A stretch of 64,000 nucleotides of DNA, taken from Elmis aenea. Its lineage: Eukaryota > Arthropoda > Insecta > Coleoptera > Elmidae. Shown here piece after piece: positions 1 through 17,522 of the stretch. The translations under genes were made by a program, and so were the position numbers. The stretch is taken from the NCBI GenBank assembly GCA_947652605.1, contig OX393578.1, positions 52,335,415 to 52,399,414 on the forward strand. Reading direction: 5' to 3'. The stretch's first letter is position 1. The number at the start of each line of letters is the position of its first letter. The notes beneath the pieces were generated by a model. It was not told where the DNA came from. It searched no databases and saw only the letters and a list, made by a program, of their open reading frames with translations.

Positions 1-431
1 CACCTATTTATGAACACCCTATATGCGTGATTCAAACTTTTTCATATCGACCTAATAGAGCAATGTTTTCTGCATGTCCTTACCAAATTACAACTCTGTG
101 CTTCGAAAAATGACTTCAGGAGAATTTTTTAAATAGACTTAAAACCTTGAAAATTATTTTTTTTTAGGCCGCATAAAAACCTGTACTGTTTTATATCGAT
201 GTAAAGCTAAAATGAAGACAATCAAGAATATTAAATAAAAAATGGGTTGTTGTATTCGAAATATAAAAGTTGCTATTAGTTTCAGAAAGGTGACTCACCC
301 TGTAGGTATATTTGAAAATATTTTTATCGTGTTCGAAAGAAAAAACTGTAATAAATAGCGTTTGAACCAACTTTCTATCTCAAACCGTTTAGCCACAATC
401 GACCGATCCCGCACTAATGACTCACCCTGTA
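1..431. mobile_element. right ends of CAGGGTGAGTC-type elements
   Basis: Two copies of GACTCACCCTGTA end at about 304 and 431, each the mirror of a TACAGGGTGAGTC terminus. Left ends are outside the window or lost. They lie in the TTLL5 intron. Confidence 0.45.
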
Positions 432-464
432 TATAAGGAAGAATCATGTAATGGTTTTAATCAT

Positions 465-578
465 GCTAGACCAAGAAATAATAGAGCAATATCAAATTTT
501 AAATATTTAGGAACAGTAATTGCAAATAATGCTAAATTGAGAGGAGAGGTAAATAAAAGAATACTAAGAAGAAGATAA
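465..578 (+). pseudogene. non-LTR retrotransposon reverse transcriptase fragment
   Basis: Translation gives ISNFKYLGTVIANNAKL followed by a basic stretch and a stop. This resembles the FKYLG...I block near the end of RT domains in LINE-type elements. It is an isolated degraded fragment in a TTLL5 intron. Confidence 0.5.
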
Positions 579-642
579 TAAAGATTTCAGTTTGTACAAC
601 AAAAAACTTACTACTTACTTAATAAAATTTAAAAAAACTCAC

Positions 643-3600
643 TTAACGTAATCACTGTGGTATTTGTTAATACTGTAGTTACATAGGTGCATACAGGGAT
701 TCCAGAGTTGCCTACGACTAACATCATATCTCACAGTAGCAAACCTAACTAAACCTTCCTCATAAATATAGACTAGAAGAGGATCAAACGACGTAACAGC
801 CACATACAACCTAAGATCACATTTATGTCCTTCCACTAACAACGGTTTGTTTATGTACTTGGCGACCACAACTGGTTCGTCTAAAGGTACTTGACTAGGA
901 TTTTCCACAATAAAAATACCTGGAACAAAAACACATGCAAAAAAATTTATTTAGATGAGGGGTTCCCAACCTTCTTTAAGTGTCGACCCCTTACAAGAAA
1001 AAATAATTGCATCAACCCCTAATATTTTTTTTGTCTTCAACACAAAAATTTTGACCTTTTCTATAATCTAATTATTGTCAACGGAAACAAACAGGATTCT
1101 TGGAAGGGGCATTGTATCTCTATACAGGGTGACCCAGATAACATTTCCAGCACGAGGACCTCGCTTATTATAAGAGATAAAGGTTTGCTTAAATTATATG
1201 AATTATTCTTAAGTGTGAGAGAAGCTACAATCAATTTTTAAAAGTACAAAATTTCTCATACCTACTTCAGATGTTATAGTAAAAAATATGAAAATGCTGA
1301 ATTTTTTTTTTCTCATAACTTTTTTATTTTATTCATTAGATCGATTTTATAAATTCTTTAGGTACCTTTTTAAGGGAGAATATTACCGATATTTTTTTTT
1401 AATCACTTACCATTTTTGAGATATTACCCCTAATTTTGTTTTTTCTTATAAGTCGCGAAGTTGGCTATGAAATAGTTAAATGTGCTTTTTTCTCTCTATT
1501 AAATGAGGTATTACTTGCTATATCTATTTTTATAAATAAGTCACAAAATCAAGAAAAATCGTATTTTACCCATCACTTATCAAGCTACCTATGAAAATAA
1601 AAACAAAAAAAAGCTAATTAAATAATACAATCTTGGTTTCCGGGTTTGGAACCGCGTCTTCTATATTTAGAAGTAGTTGACGTTTCGACCATTGTGTCTT
1701 GGTCTTTTTAAAAAAAAAAGACCAAGACACAATTTTTATACTTGCTTACTCAATTATTACAAATACTATCGAATTACACAACAATAATATGAATTTCTAA
1801 TAAATAATACCGCAGACAAATAGTAACTGTTATTTGACATTAAATTAGTTGTTTTGTTTTTATTTTTATAGATAGCTTGATAAGTGATGGGTAAAATACG
1901 ACTTTTCTTAATTTTGTGACTTGTTTATAAAAATAGATAGAGCAAGTAACATCTCATTAAAAAGAAGAAAAAAAAGCACATTTAGCTATTTCATAGCCAA
2001 CTTCACGGCCCATGAGAAAAAACGAAATTAAGGGTAGTCTCTCGAAAATGGTAGATGCTAAAAAAATCTTAAATAATGGTTACATTCTACATAAAAAAGT
2101 ACCCTAAGAAAGTACAAATAAAATTGTTCTAATAATTAAGACAAAAAACTTATGAGAGAAAAAAAATTCAACATTTTCATATTTTTTGCTATAACATCTG
2201 AAGCATGAGGAATTTTGTACTTTTAAAAATTGATTGAGCTCCTCTTAAACTTGGGAATAATTCATCTAATTTAAGCAAACCTGTATCTCTTATAATAAGC
2301 GAGATCCCCATGTTGGAAATGTCATCTGGGACACCCTGTATAGCACCCAACACCCAACACATTTTTTTAAATTTTAAGACAATTATGATGAAGTGTTTGG
2401 ATTTTTTAGTCACTGGTGTATTATATTCGCTCTAATAAAATTTTGTTCGACCTATTGAAATCAGCAATATTTATACTAATAATAATTTATGGTACAAAAT
2501 AATATCACACACAAATATGAAGTCAGTAATAGTAAATACAAAATCTTAAAAAAATATTTATAAATAGTATTTAATAAAAACAAAAGAAAATAATATCATA
2601 TCTATATTATTAATGAGATGGTTCGGCTTGATGTTTAGATATGTTTGAAATGTTTGGTTCGATATTACTTAATATTATTTGTTAATTTCCCAAAAGACCT
2701 GTATTACATTGTACAACTTGCTAGCTGTCCAAAAACACTTAACAATACAAAAATTTTAAAATAAATAAATGTAGTTAAGAAAAATGTATAAAAATAATCA
2801 AATGTAGTAATACAATATACATAGATATTTTTAATCGACCACCAATAGTTCATCAACCCCAAAAGAACTCTAAAGGTTCACCAAACCCCTACCGACCCCT
2901 ACAGGTTCATAGACCCCTTTCAAGTTTTCATCAACCTCCAGGGGGTCGATAAGGCCCCCTGGAGGTCGATGATAGGAATCCCAATTTAGGGTTGCCAACT
3001 TTTGGGAGGTATGTATGCGTTTTCGTAAGAAAATATTAATGTGTACCCTGTATGCACGCCTTTAAAGAATTTTACAGTAATATACGCTTTTTAGTCATGA
3101 AAACTTTTTAGCTATTCAAACAAGCAACAACAAAAATATTTTAAAGTCTGTACTTGTTTTTTTTTTTATTTCAGGCTCAAATAGTATTACTTTTTGGAAC
3201 TTATGTTAATTTTTTGTTTATATTTATATTATTACTTTTTTGTAATAATGCTAAATATATTATGCATGTGTTCCTTTACCTAGATGAAAATTATTATCTT
3301 CATTAAAAATTATTTTGAGAGGGTGGGGTGCGATCTGATTTTAAAAAAACAAAAGGTTCTGCCATAACACTGTAATTTTGGATGATGATAAGGTGCTCTA
3401 CCTCAGGGGTCGGCAGCCTTTTTTGGATAGCGGGCCAAATTAAATAATAATATTTTCAGGCGGGCCGCACATACCAACCGACTCTGACAAATGGCATTCG
3501 TAAGGTGTTTTTTTACCGGTATACCAACATAAACTTAGTTATTTTATTTTCGGTCTGAAGTATGCGGGCATCAATCATTTTCGATCACCAAAATTATTCA

Positions 3601-6392
3601 CCAACACTAAATGAAACATAAAATAACGCTGGACTATAGCGTTAAAATAAAAATTTATAACAAAATTGAAAACGAAATTTTATTATACATTTGATGTTTT
3701 AACTATTAAATATTGTTTTAAATATAGTACAGTGTTTCTTAAATATTGCGAAAAAAAGTGGAACGTGATTCCTTCTCAAAAATTAAGGGGGGACTTTTAT
3801 ATTACATTTTTTCCTTAGACGTCTCCTTTCGGAGTTACATCCCCTAATGGAAAGCGGTAAAATTAGGATTCCATTTTATTTCTCAAATTTGAATGAACGT
3901 AGAAGAATGATATTTGGTAGATGTTTTATACTTAATAAAAGGTTTTCTATAATAATATTTTCAATCTTCTCCCACCTTCACAAGGGGCTGAAAAGTGCGA
4001 CCCCTGTTGGTTTTTGAATCAGAACTTTTTGGTGAGTTGAAATTTTGCAATTTTAAATAATTTTTTTGATAGCTTCATTCATTTAGAAACTTTTTTTTTT
4101 AGTTTTTCCTGAAAAGCCTACAGTTTTTGAGTAAAAAATAAAATAAGTAAGCATGCACCATTACATATTTCAATATAAAACGATTCATTTTGGTGGTTAC
4201 CTTGGTTTGTTTATTTTATTGCAAAATTTCAACCCACCAAAAAGTTCTGATTCAAAAATCAACAGGGGTCGCACTTTTCAGTCCCCTGTGAAGGTGGGAT
4301 ATGATTGAAAATATTATTCAATAAGTACAAAACATCTACGTAACAAATATCATTCTCCTACATTTATTCAAATCTGAGAAATAAAATGAAAACCTAATTT
4401 TACCGCTCCCTTTAGGGGGGTGTAACTCCGAAAGGAGACTTTCAAGGAAAAATTTTTATATAAAAGTCCTTACTTAATTTTCGATAAGGAATTACCTCCT
4501 CAATTTTTCGCAATATTTAAGAAATATCCTGTATATTTAGGTTTTACTTGGCGGGCCAGATCAAGACACATGGCAGGCCGCATGCGGCCCGCGGTTTGCC
4601 GACGCCTGCTCTATCTTATCCAACTTTTGTTTGTGTCAATCTCGGTATGTTTTTGGACAAATCAAAAGCTGGCCCCGATTTAAATACAAATAACAACAAC
4701 AAGGTACACTAATAAGAAATACCTCGAACAATGTAATGTCAATGCAATTTTGTGAAAACAACCGACAAAAGAAATACTTTTTAAAATCTTTATTCCACTA
4801 CAAGTGACAGAACAAAAATATTGATGTAACTAACCTCTTCCCCTACTAGATGCCACCGGTTTAACAATCCAAGGACCTTTAATACGGTAATGTGTACTAG
4901 TAAATTCTTTGAACTCTGCAGGCATCACAAATGTTTGCGGAACAAAATCAAAATGCTTATATCCTTTCGTGTGTTGCATTCTTTCGATATTCTTATACAA
5001 ACGGTCTTTCCGGGTCATTTCGTACGATCGTGGAAAGTGATTTACTCTTTGATATGGAGTCAATGATCGCAAAACACCTGAAATTAATTCACTTAAAAAA
5101 TAATTTTTCTAAACGCAAGACAACGTTACCTGGTTTGGGATGTGATCCTGTCCACAACAAATTAAAATCTGACGAATTGTTGGCAACTTCGGACACGCCA
5201 TGACAATCTAACAGCTTGGATAACAATTTTGTTTCGGCCTGAGACACTTTATATGTGACGTGAAGCTGAAAAGCTGGTTTATTTTGAATGGCTTCGTCTG
5301 TTTGATTGGCAAGTGCGGCACTACGAAACACTAACACCGCATTGCGAGAACCTATGTTGCCCCCACATAACCAATCATCAGGTGATGATAGTTCGCTTTT
5401 ACTAAAATAAAAGGATATATATTGCCTTAAACAATGTTATATTGTTTTAAACATGAAGTTATGAGCAAAGTACAACAAGTCTTAACGAATAGTTTAATAA
5501 AAATCACAACATATAACAAAATTGGGCATACCCGGTACCGGCGGTGCTAAATTATTAAATTATAAAACTCATTACTACTCTAGATCACAAATACTGATTG
5601 TTTTCTTTAAAAAAAAAACTAACGACCTTTAAACTGACTGTCATTCATTTAATCAGTAAAAGAGGGTCAGGTTAAAGGTTGGTTAAAGCTTCTTTTTTTT
5701 AAATAAGTTAAAAAAATTAAGGTAATAGTTTACAATAGCGGCTGGTAGGCAAAGCAAAAGTACCAGACCTAACCAATTTATATAGGTTTTATAATTTGAA
5801 ATGACTTATTTAAGGAATTATTTAGCTTTATATACATTTCCTTCATTAAACCAATATTATATACAGAGTTTAATAATTTAATAATTTGGGACCGTTGTTA
5901 CCAGGTTTGCCCAAAATTGCTTTAAAAAACATCAATCCTCTTAAATCTAAATAAAGCTTTGGACCCACTAGCTATAAAATATTTTTTCTGTGCAATATTT
6001 ACATGACTTAAGGACAAACAAATTAAGCTTGCCTAAAGTCAAAATTTTATATTCAATCTACAAATTTCTTTTTGCGGTACTTGTTAGCAATTTTGATTTA
6101 AATAAGTTAACAACCTGTCGGATAGGGAGCTTGAGATGGAGAGGAAAGAAGGGACTTGGTTTGCAAGAATCTGAGAATCGTTCCAGTTTTGAAAATCATC
6201 TTGCCAAACAATAGGTGCATATGGATCACATCTATTCAAAAATCTGAAATTATGTTACTGAATGAAAATATGAAATAAACCCCATCAAAATTATTGTAAA
6301 ATAAATTCCTACTTGTTAATGGTACTAAAAGAAGAATTATTCGCACTAGATGCACTTGGATTAATTACATCGCCAGCGTTCTTTTCCATCAT
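643..6392 (-). CDS. TTLL5: TTLL5-type tubulin polyglutamylase, 5' part
   Basis: Five exons are visible: 6313-6392, 6115-6243, 5130-5401, 4835-5077 and 643-919. They give about 333 residues, and the gene continues past the left edge. The start is the first of two tandem ATGs (MMEKNAG). Family landmarks in order are [24 protein letters not shown]-like [23 protein letters not shown] (ATP-grasp nucleotide loop), [18 protein letters not shown] and FATVRYD, closely following vertebrate TTLL5. The family adds glutamate side chains to tubulin tails at cilia and centrioles, using ATP. Phases match at every junction. Intron 4 (920-4834) is swollen by two nested transposon groups, and intron 2 holds a small fold-back. 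The family is secure; assignment to TTLL5 rather than another TTLL rests on local motif resemblance. Confidence 0.9.
959..2990. mobile_element. possible hAT-like element split by a fold-back
   Basis: The left part begins GGGGTTCCCAACC (about 959), a common hAT terminus. The right part (2820-2985) is rich in CGACCCC words and ends near GGAATCCC. ATTTAG words flank both sides, but the 8-bp duplication is imperfect. Element 1123-2340 interrupts it. The outer boundary is tentative. Confidence 0.35.
1123..2340. mobile_element. fold-back TA element with CAGGGTGACCC termini
   Basis: Ends TACAGGGTGACCCAGAT and its mirror ATCTGGGACACCCTGTA. The arms pair over several hundred bases (for example CGCTTATTATAAGAGATA near 1162 against TATCTCTTATAATAAGCG near 2284). 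The centre has a perfect hairpin TTGTGTCTTGGTC...GACCAAGACACAA near 1697-1732. No coding capacity. Confidence 0.85.
3404..4608. mobile_element. non-autonomous hAT element with 8-bp duplication
   Basis: The left end CAGGGGTCGGCAGCC and right end CGACGCCTG are inverted, with GCGGGCC words just inside. Flanks are CTCTACCT (3396-3403) and CTCTATCT (4609-4616), an 8-bp duplication with one mismatch. Removing the inserted fold-back (3728-4533) leaves about 400 bp. Confidence 0.8.
3728..4533. mobile_element. fold-back element nested in the hAT
   Basis: The outer words TACAG..TTCTTAAATATTGCG and CGCAATATTTAAGAA...CTGTA are inverted. The arms of about 350 bp pair nearly throughout (TCTCCTTTCGGAGTTACA near 3821 against TGTAACTCCGAAAGGAGA near 4419). 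It lies wholly inside the hAT element. Confidence 0.8.
5518..5918. mobile_element. short fold-back MITE in TTLL5 intron 2
   Basis: AATTGGGCATACCCGGTACC near 5520 is mirrored by GGTTTGCCCAAAATT near 5904, and TAAATTATTAAATTAT by AATAATTTAATAATTT. The arms are about 50 bp and diverged. No clear target duplication. Confidence 0.5.
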
Positions 6393-6737
6393 TTGACTGA
6401 AACTAAAACTACACATTATTCCTTAATAAAGTATAAACAGATTGTATAAATCATGGAAAAACACATTTATGTAACAAGAATTTGATAACATAAATAACAA
6501 TGTTAAGTCCCTACTTACTTTGTTTTACTAAAAATTTATGTTTTCATAGTATTGAATTGGAGAGGAAATTTGCTAGAATTTTGACATGTTTTCAAAAATT
6601 TTTTATCTGTTAATCATCTGGCCATGTTGTTTATTTCTCGATTGATAAAATAGAAAACACAAATGTCATTGAATGTGAAAACCATGTATAACCTCACTTT
6701 TTTTATATAATATACTGACAGTACAAAAACCGTTTAA
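6393..6737. promoter_or_regulatory. 345-bp divergent intergenic region, TTLL5 / small membrane gene
   Basis: The region lies between two start codons on opposite strands and must hold both 5' leaders and both promoters. It is AT-rich and I recognise no specific motif. The role is inferred only from position. Confidence 0.5.
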
Positions 6738-7201
6738 ATGGCTTTATTTAAGTTTATCTGGTTAAGAAAATTTATTAGAAGACATACAGCACCAATTCCT
6801 GAAACTAATGCCGCAGTTTGGAAAAAAAGGTTATCAATATTTTACATGATTACAGCTTGGAATGCATTCGGCTTCGTATGTTACATGATATTCTCAGGAA
6901 AAGCAGACTGGGCTAAGTATTATGGAATTGAAACGGAAGCAGATGCAAAATTAACACCAGGTGTGTATAAATATTATCTGACAAGTGTACTGCATTAATC
7001 CCCATCAAATTATTTTATTAAAATATATTTGTAGCACAAAAGTGGTCGAGAACGTTAGGCATTAAAGATGCTACAGTTTACAGAATATCTGGACTGAAGG
7101 TTGCAAAGTACGAAATACACAATGAATTTGACGAAAAACGTAATCTGATAAAGCCGAGTGTAACGGAAAATGCTTCGAATAATGAAGATTTACAACTGTA
7201 A
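6738..7201 (+). CDS. small single-pass membrane protein, 129 aa, unrecognised
   Basis: There are two exons, 6738-6960 and 7035-7201, joined at CCAG|gtgtgt...tttgtag|CA with matching phase. Reading through without splicing would stop after 86 residues. The protein has a basic N-terminus (WLRKFIRRH), one hydrophobic stretch at about residues 33-53 (from LSIFYMITAW to CYMIFSG), then a charged tail with the block LTPAQKWSRTLGIKDATVYR and an acidic C-terminus. I do not recognise the family. The architecture would suit a small mitochondrial or ER inner-membrane factor, but this is inference. It is divergent from TTLL5, and its 3' end faces the 3' end of salvador only 117 bp away. Confidence 0.72.
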
Positions 7202-7318
7202 TAGACTAAGTTGCAATCACTGTATATTCCAACGTGTTGTTAAATGTAAATAAGTTAAGAGCTATTAAGAAAATCGTAAATTTATTAATATACAAATAGG
7301 AACAATTTTAAACTTTTA

Positions 7319-12467
<5,149 letters not shown>

Positions 12468-12657
12468 GATTTCACATTCACTTTGATGACACTGACAGCT
12501 TCACGAACTACTAACAAAAATGTCAAAGCAAACTGACAGCAGCATTTAAATTTCTGGCAACAATTATTAATTTGGATATTAATATTAAATTTTTAATGAT
12601 ATCTACCCTATCTATCAAATCTCGTTTTCATCACAATGAATTGAATATTGACGAATA
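12468..12657. promoter_or_regulatory. 190-bp divergent intergenic region, sav / SLC25
   Basis: Only 190 bp separate the sav and SLC25 start codons. Both promoters and leaders must fit here or extend into the other gene. No core motif is obvious. Confidence 0.55.
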
Positions 12658-15600
12658 ATGGCCTTTACTTGGCCAGACTTTTTTGCAGGATGGGTTGGAG
12701 GTAAAACACGCACTTTATAGTTAATTATCTAGTAACACTATTATTAAACGAACAAATATTTTATTTCTGGTTATCTGTATTATGTAGAAAATATTAACTT
12801 TCAAGTACAAATTTAGCCATAACAAATTAAAAATATTCACCGAGTGAGTCACAAAGACAAGCGCTCTTTTTATTCGTTTAAACGATGGCTTGTTAGTTGC
12901 CTACATTAAGGAGTAAACTTTATCTACACCCTTTAAAACTTTGGCTCGATTGCACAAAGCAACACTGGTGTTAACATACATATTAATCCCTAAAACTAGG
13001 CAATATGAGCGCTAATTATGCTGTGATCGTGCCTAGTTTTCGGATTAACGTGGTTTAACGGCAGATTTAGCTTTTATGCAATCGGGCCTTAATAAATGAA
13101 TACGCAATTAAATAAATTTCATTTAAAATTTTTCTTTAACATTTTTGATTACATCTCGATTAAAATATTTCTTTAAAAATATGGTAATTAAGAATATTAA
13201 GTTTAAAAATATGTACATGTTGAATATACATTATCTCAAACTTTGTTTATTCATGAAGATTTTTTGTTGTAGGAAAAACTTTATTAATAGTAATTAATTT
13301 CATGGTAGTAATTACAATAATTATTAATAGCAGTCAATTAACTTATTTCAAGATGGATCATTTATTTAACATTCGGTTTTTGCTTAATGATACATTAATT
13401 CTGTATACGTACTTAATTAAAACAAAAAATTCTATCGTAATAATTTATTTTAGGAGTAAGTGGTCTCATTGTTGGCCATCCAATCGATACAGTAAAAGTC
13501 CGACAGCAAACCTTAAATGTGACAAGCATGGTTGCTATCCGTAACACATTCAAATATGAGGGTGTAACTGGATTTTATAAGGGAATGTTATTTCCTTTAA
13601 TGACCATGGGGCCGTCGAACTCTCTATTTTTTGGTGTTTATGCGAATTGTATGCATAAGTTAACCAACAGTACAACTGGTCGTGTTGATTTAACTAACCC
13701 AAATTGGAAAAGTAACGTATTTTGGGCAGGTACAATAAATATTTATGATTCTAATCTGCTTAATACAGAATTATTGCACGATTATTAATTAAAAAATACA
13801 ACGTATCAACATAACATTATCTAATTATCACATACATTAGATTATTTTGTAAATGAAAAATTTATTTTTCTTACAATATTTCAATCAATTTATAACAGTT
13901 ACATAAATTTTAAATAAAACTGCAATATTAATTACTACATACATATAACATGTAAAATGTTAAAAACTGGGGCAAAACATATTTGTGATAACTTCTACAT
14001 TATACTCATTTTTAATCGTTTAAGGTTGTATTGGTGGACTGGCACAAGCTATTTTTACCTGTCCCGTAGAACTAGTAAAAATAACGCTACAAGCAAATAC
14101 TAGTTTAGGCAAAATTAGAGATTTAAAACATGATCACATTCGTAAATATGGTGGTTTAATGGACTGCGTAAAAAATATAATGCGTGAAAGTGGTATTAAA
14201 GGTTTTTATCGAGGTTTTGTGCCAATGATGATGAGGTAATAATAAAATTAATAATAACTTGGTCAAATATAACACCTTTTTTTAAATTTAAAATTACAAG
14301 AACAAATAATAGTTACCTACATTCTTCGAAATTGATAAATTAGTCTGCTGCTTTACCGTGGCAATTTAAACCCAGAGTTAAAATTCCACGACACAATGAA
14401 ATATTATACCTGAATAATTATGGGTGTCCCAGTTATCGTTAACGGTAGGAGATACAGAGTTGGTTAAATGGATCAAAATGATCTACGATTTAAGAGCAAC
14501 TATTGTTTGAAAAAATTAATAGTTTTTGTGCTATTGATAAAAAACAAAACAAAAAAGATTACGTTTTCAATATTTGCTTATTTGAAATCATATTTTTCGA
14601 CATTATAGTGACACTTTTAGTGTAGATCTAAAACTTGTTAATGAATTTTACCTATCTTCATTTGTTTTTGTTATTTTAACATCAACTTTCTTATTTTAAA
14701 TATGGATTGTAATAGGCTGTGACACAATTTAGGATTTTTTCGTTTCATTGACGTATAGGTTGTTGAGTTTAGCTTTAAAAATAAATAAGATACTACAATA
14801 TTATTGTGTTTATTAAGTTTAATCAACCATTGAAACAAAAAACCAAACATTACATAAATAAGCTAGCTGTACAGGGTGGACCAAATTCGAATGTTTTACG
14901 GGGTATCTAGGTTACCGCAACAGATAGCGAAAATCTGGTTTCGGTCTCTTGGGCTATTTTTTTGAGAAAATGAAGCCCATGCAATCAGATTTTTATTATC
15001 GAATTCCATTTTGGCACTACAGACGAAAATTGAAATTTCATCATTTTTGAAATTTTGCTATAACTTCTCTATTTATTAAATTAGAACAAAATGTAAATGT
15101 AAATCTTTTTTAGCCATCTTGACTTTCGAGATATGGAGTAAACTTACATTTTTTTAAATGAAAACCCTAGTTGGCCATGATTTTATGTGAAAAAGTGGTT
15201 TTTTAGCTTTTCAAAAATATATAGTTTTATATATTTGTTGCAAAAAATAACCGAGATATGGCCAATTTTGTAAAAATTCGATCATCAAAGTTTGCCATGA
15301 TTTCGTAAACAAGTGATGTTTGCAATTATTAAACAACTAAACTTCATTTCGAAGTACATTTGTCAACTTTAAAGCAAATCGGTGTATTCTTTTGTATTTT
15401 ATAACTATTTATTGTGGTATTGTGAACATGGCTAAATTTGAACTTTTTGAAAAGTTTATTATGTTAGAATATTACTTTGTAAGTGATAAAAATGTAGCTG
15501 TTGCTGCAGAATTTACTTGGCAATGACGTTTAGTTGTTTAATAATTGCAAACATCACTTGTTTACGAAATCATGGCCAACTTTGATGATCGAATTTTTAC

Positions 15601-16858
15601 GAAATTGGCCATATCTCGGTTATTTTTTGCAACAAATATATAAAACTATATATTTTTGAAAAGCTAAAAAAATACTCTTTCACATAAAATCATGGCCAAC
15701 TAGGGTTTCCGTTTAAAAAAATGTGAGTTTACTCCATATCTCGAAAGTCAAGATGACTAAAAAAAATGTACTTTTGTTTTTCAATTACGCAAAAAATCTG
15801 TATAAAAAACCTATGTAACATTTTGTTCTAATTTAATAAATGGAGAAGTTATAGCAAAGTTTTAAAATTGATGAAATTTCATTTTTCGTCTGTAGTGCCA
15901 AAATGGAATCCGATAGAAAAAATCCAATTGCATAGGCGTTAGTTTCTCAAAAAAATAGCCCAAGACTCCGAAATAAGATTTTTGCTATCTATCGCGGTAA
16001 CCGAGATACCCCGTAAAACATTTGAATTTGGTCCACCCTGTACTTAATTAAACAAATACGAAATTAAAACTTGAATAATTTAAGACATTTTTTACGTACT
16101 GTAATAATTTATGATTTTTGACTTATTTACATTATCTACAAATTTCAAATCTACACAAAAAATAGAATAGCTCTTAAATCGTACATCATTTTGACCCATT
16201 TAACCAACTTTATATCTCTTACCGGTTACGAGATACCCATGCAATTCACTCACGAAAACTGGGACACCCTGTTTACTTTCTATTTAAAGCATTTTAAGAC
16301 AGATCTCTGTTATTCGATAAATATTTAGTAATCGTATTGAAATAAATAATATTTACTAGGGATGTTCCTACTAGTGGTATATACACTTTAACATACGAAG
16401 GCTTACTTCCCCATTGCTACCCTTTTAGCAAGTGTAGCAAACTTTGGCAGCAGACTTTTGCAGGCGGTGTAGCAGGTATTTTATTTAATTATCCCTAAAA
16501 AATATTCAGATATAAGAACATTACAATAAAATTTACTCTTAAATGTTTAGTATTATTAACACAAAGTAATTTTTTTAATTTTATTTAAACCACATGAACC
16601 CAATGTGTTTTAGGTACAATGTCTTGGGTACTTGTATTACCATTTGATGTAGTGAAATCCCGAATCCAAGCAGACAGTATTACTGATCCAGTATATAAAG
16701 GAACGATCGACTGTGCACGTAAATCATATAAAGCCGAAGGAGCGAAGGTATTTTTTAAGGGATTTTGGCTAGTTGCTTTTCGTGCATTTCCAGTAAACGC
16801 AGCAATTTTTGTCGGCTATGAAAAAGGTTTAGAACTGTGTAATTATTTGTCCGGATAA
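12658..16858 (+). CDS. mitochondrial carrier, SLC25A45/A47/A48-like
   Basis: Five exons: 12658-12700, 13454-13729, 14025-14235, 16360-16475 and 16614-16858, giving 296 aa. It has three tandem repeats, each starting with the carrier signature: PIDTVKV, PVELVKI and PFDVVKS. The start MAFTWPDFFAGWVGG matches the short FxAGWxxG N-terminus of the SLC25A45/47/48 group. GFYKGMLFPL, GFYRGFVPM and VFFKGFWLVAFRAFPVNAA are the post-signature helices. The protein should sit in the inner mitochondrial membrane; members of this group are linked to methylated amines, choline or amino acids, and the substrate cannot be read from sequence. Intron 3 holds a nested transposon pair of about 1.85 kb, and intron 1 a 146-bp MITE. 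An AATAAA lies at 16893-16898, about 35 bp after the stop. Confidence 0.9.
12943..13088. mobile_element. 146-bp MITE in SLC25 intron 1
   Basis: Inverted ends GGCTCGATTGCACAAAGC and GCTTTTATGCAATCGGGCC. The inner arms CTAAAACTAGGCA and TGCCTAGTTTTCGG also pair. The superfamily is not determined. Confidence 0.6.
14419..16273. mobile_element. CAGGGTGTCCCAGTT-type element in SLC25 intron 3
   Basis: The left end GGGTGTCCCAGTTATCG and right end AACTGGGACACCCTG are inverse, followed inward by paired words such as GGTTAAATGG / CCATTTAACC and ATCTACGATTTAAGAGC / GCTCTTAAATCGTACAT. Related copies are at 17638-18294 and 53084-53480. It hosts the insertion at 14870-16042. Confidence 0.75.
14870..16042. 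mobile_element. fold-back TA element, CAGGGTGGACC family, nested
   Basis: The ends TACAGGGTGGACCAAATTCG and GAATTTGGTCCACCCTGTA are inverse, and the arms of about 500 bp pair (GTTTTACGGGGTATCT against AGATACCCCGTAAAAC). The related copy at 53084-53480 lacks it and reads GCTAGCTGTACTTAA straight through, giving a TA target duplication. Other copies: 56975-58175 and a partial one at 47958. Confidence 0.9.
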
Positions 16859-17522
16859 TATCAATAAGAACTGTCAATTCTTTTTATGTTTTAATAAACC
16901 CAAATTTACATCGAGGATTAAACTACTTGGTATATTTAAAACAAAAAACAATAGAAATTTAACAATATATTTCTCATATATCTACAAGTTTTATAGTGGT
17001 TTCGATATAGTACATTACTTTTAGCCTAATGAAGGGATGGGCATCGTACATTAGCCCTACCGTTTCACACAGTAGCAATGATTATTAATTTTATTAAATA
17101 GTCACAGAGTTAATCCACCTTTTCGGATTTCTTAATATTACCCATTACTATGACATGAATATCACACCTCACATCACAAAATTCTAAATTTATTTTCTTT
17201 TCTTTTTTTAATTTAATCATCTAAACATAACAAGCCAACATTTTTTAATGCCTAAATTATACTGCCCCATAAATCCTGATCCAAGGCAATAAAATAAAAT
17301 AATAATAAGAAAAATTTAACAGCAACAATCTGATATCTAAATGATAAATTAATTTAAAAGTAGTTATCGCTAAATAATTGAATTATTATATTCTGTTATA
17401 AATCATTATTTACCATTACGATTAGCTTATAGCGAACTGAGAATTTGATGATGTTATAAGGGAGACAATTTTATTTTTATCTACGATGTGGGATAATTGT
17501 AAAACATTTAACCTGTCATTCA

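Noticed and set aside
4931..5203. Plus-strand 90-residue frame in the TTLL5 region
   Set aside because: It is the antisense shadow of TTLL5 exons 3 and 4, which carry the real family motifs.
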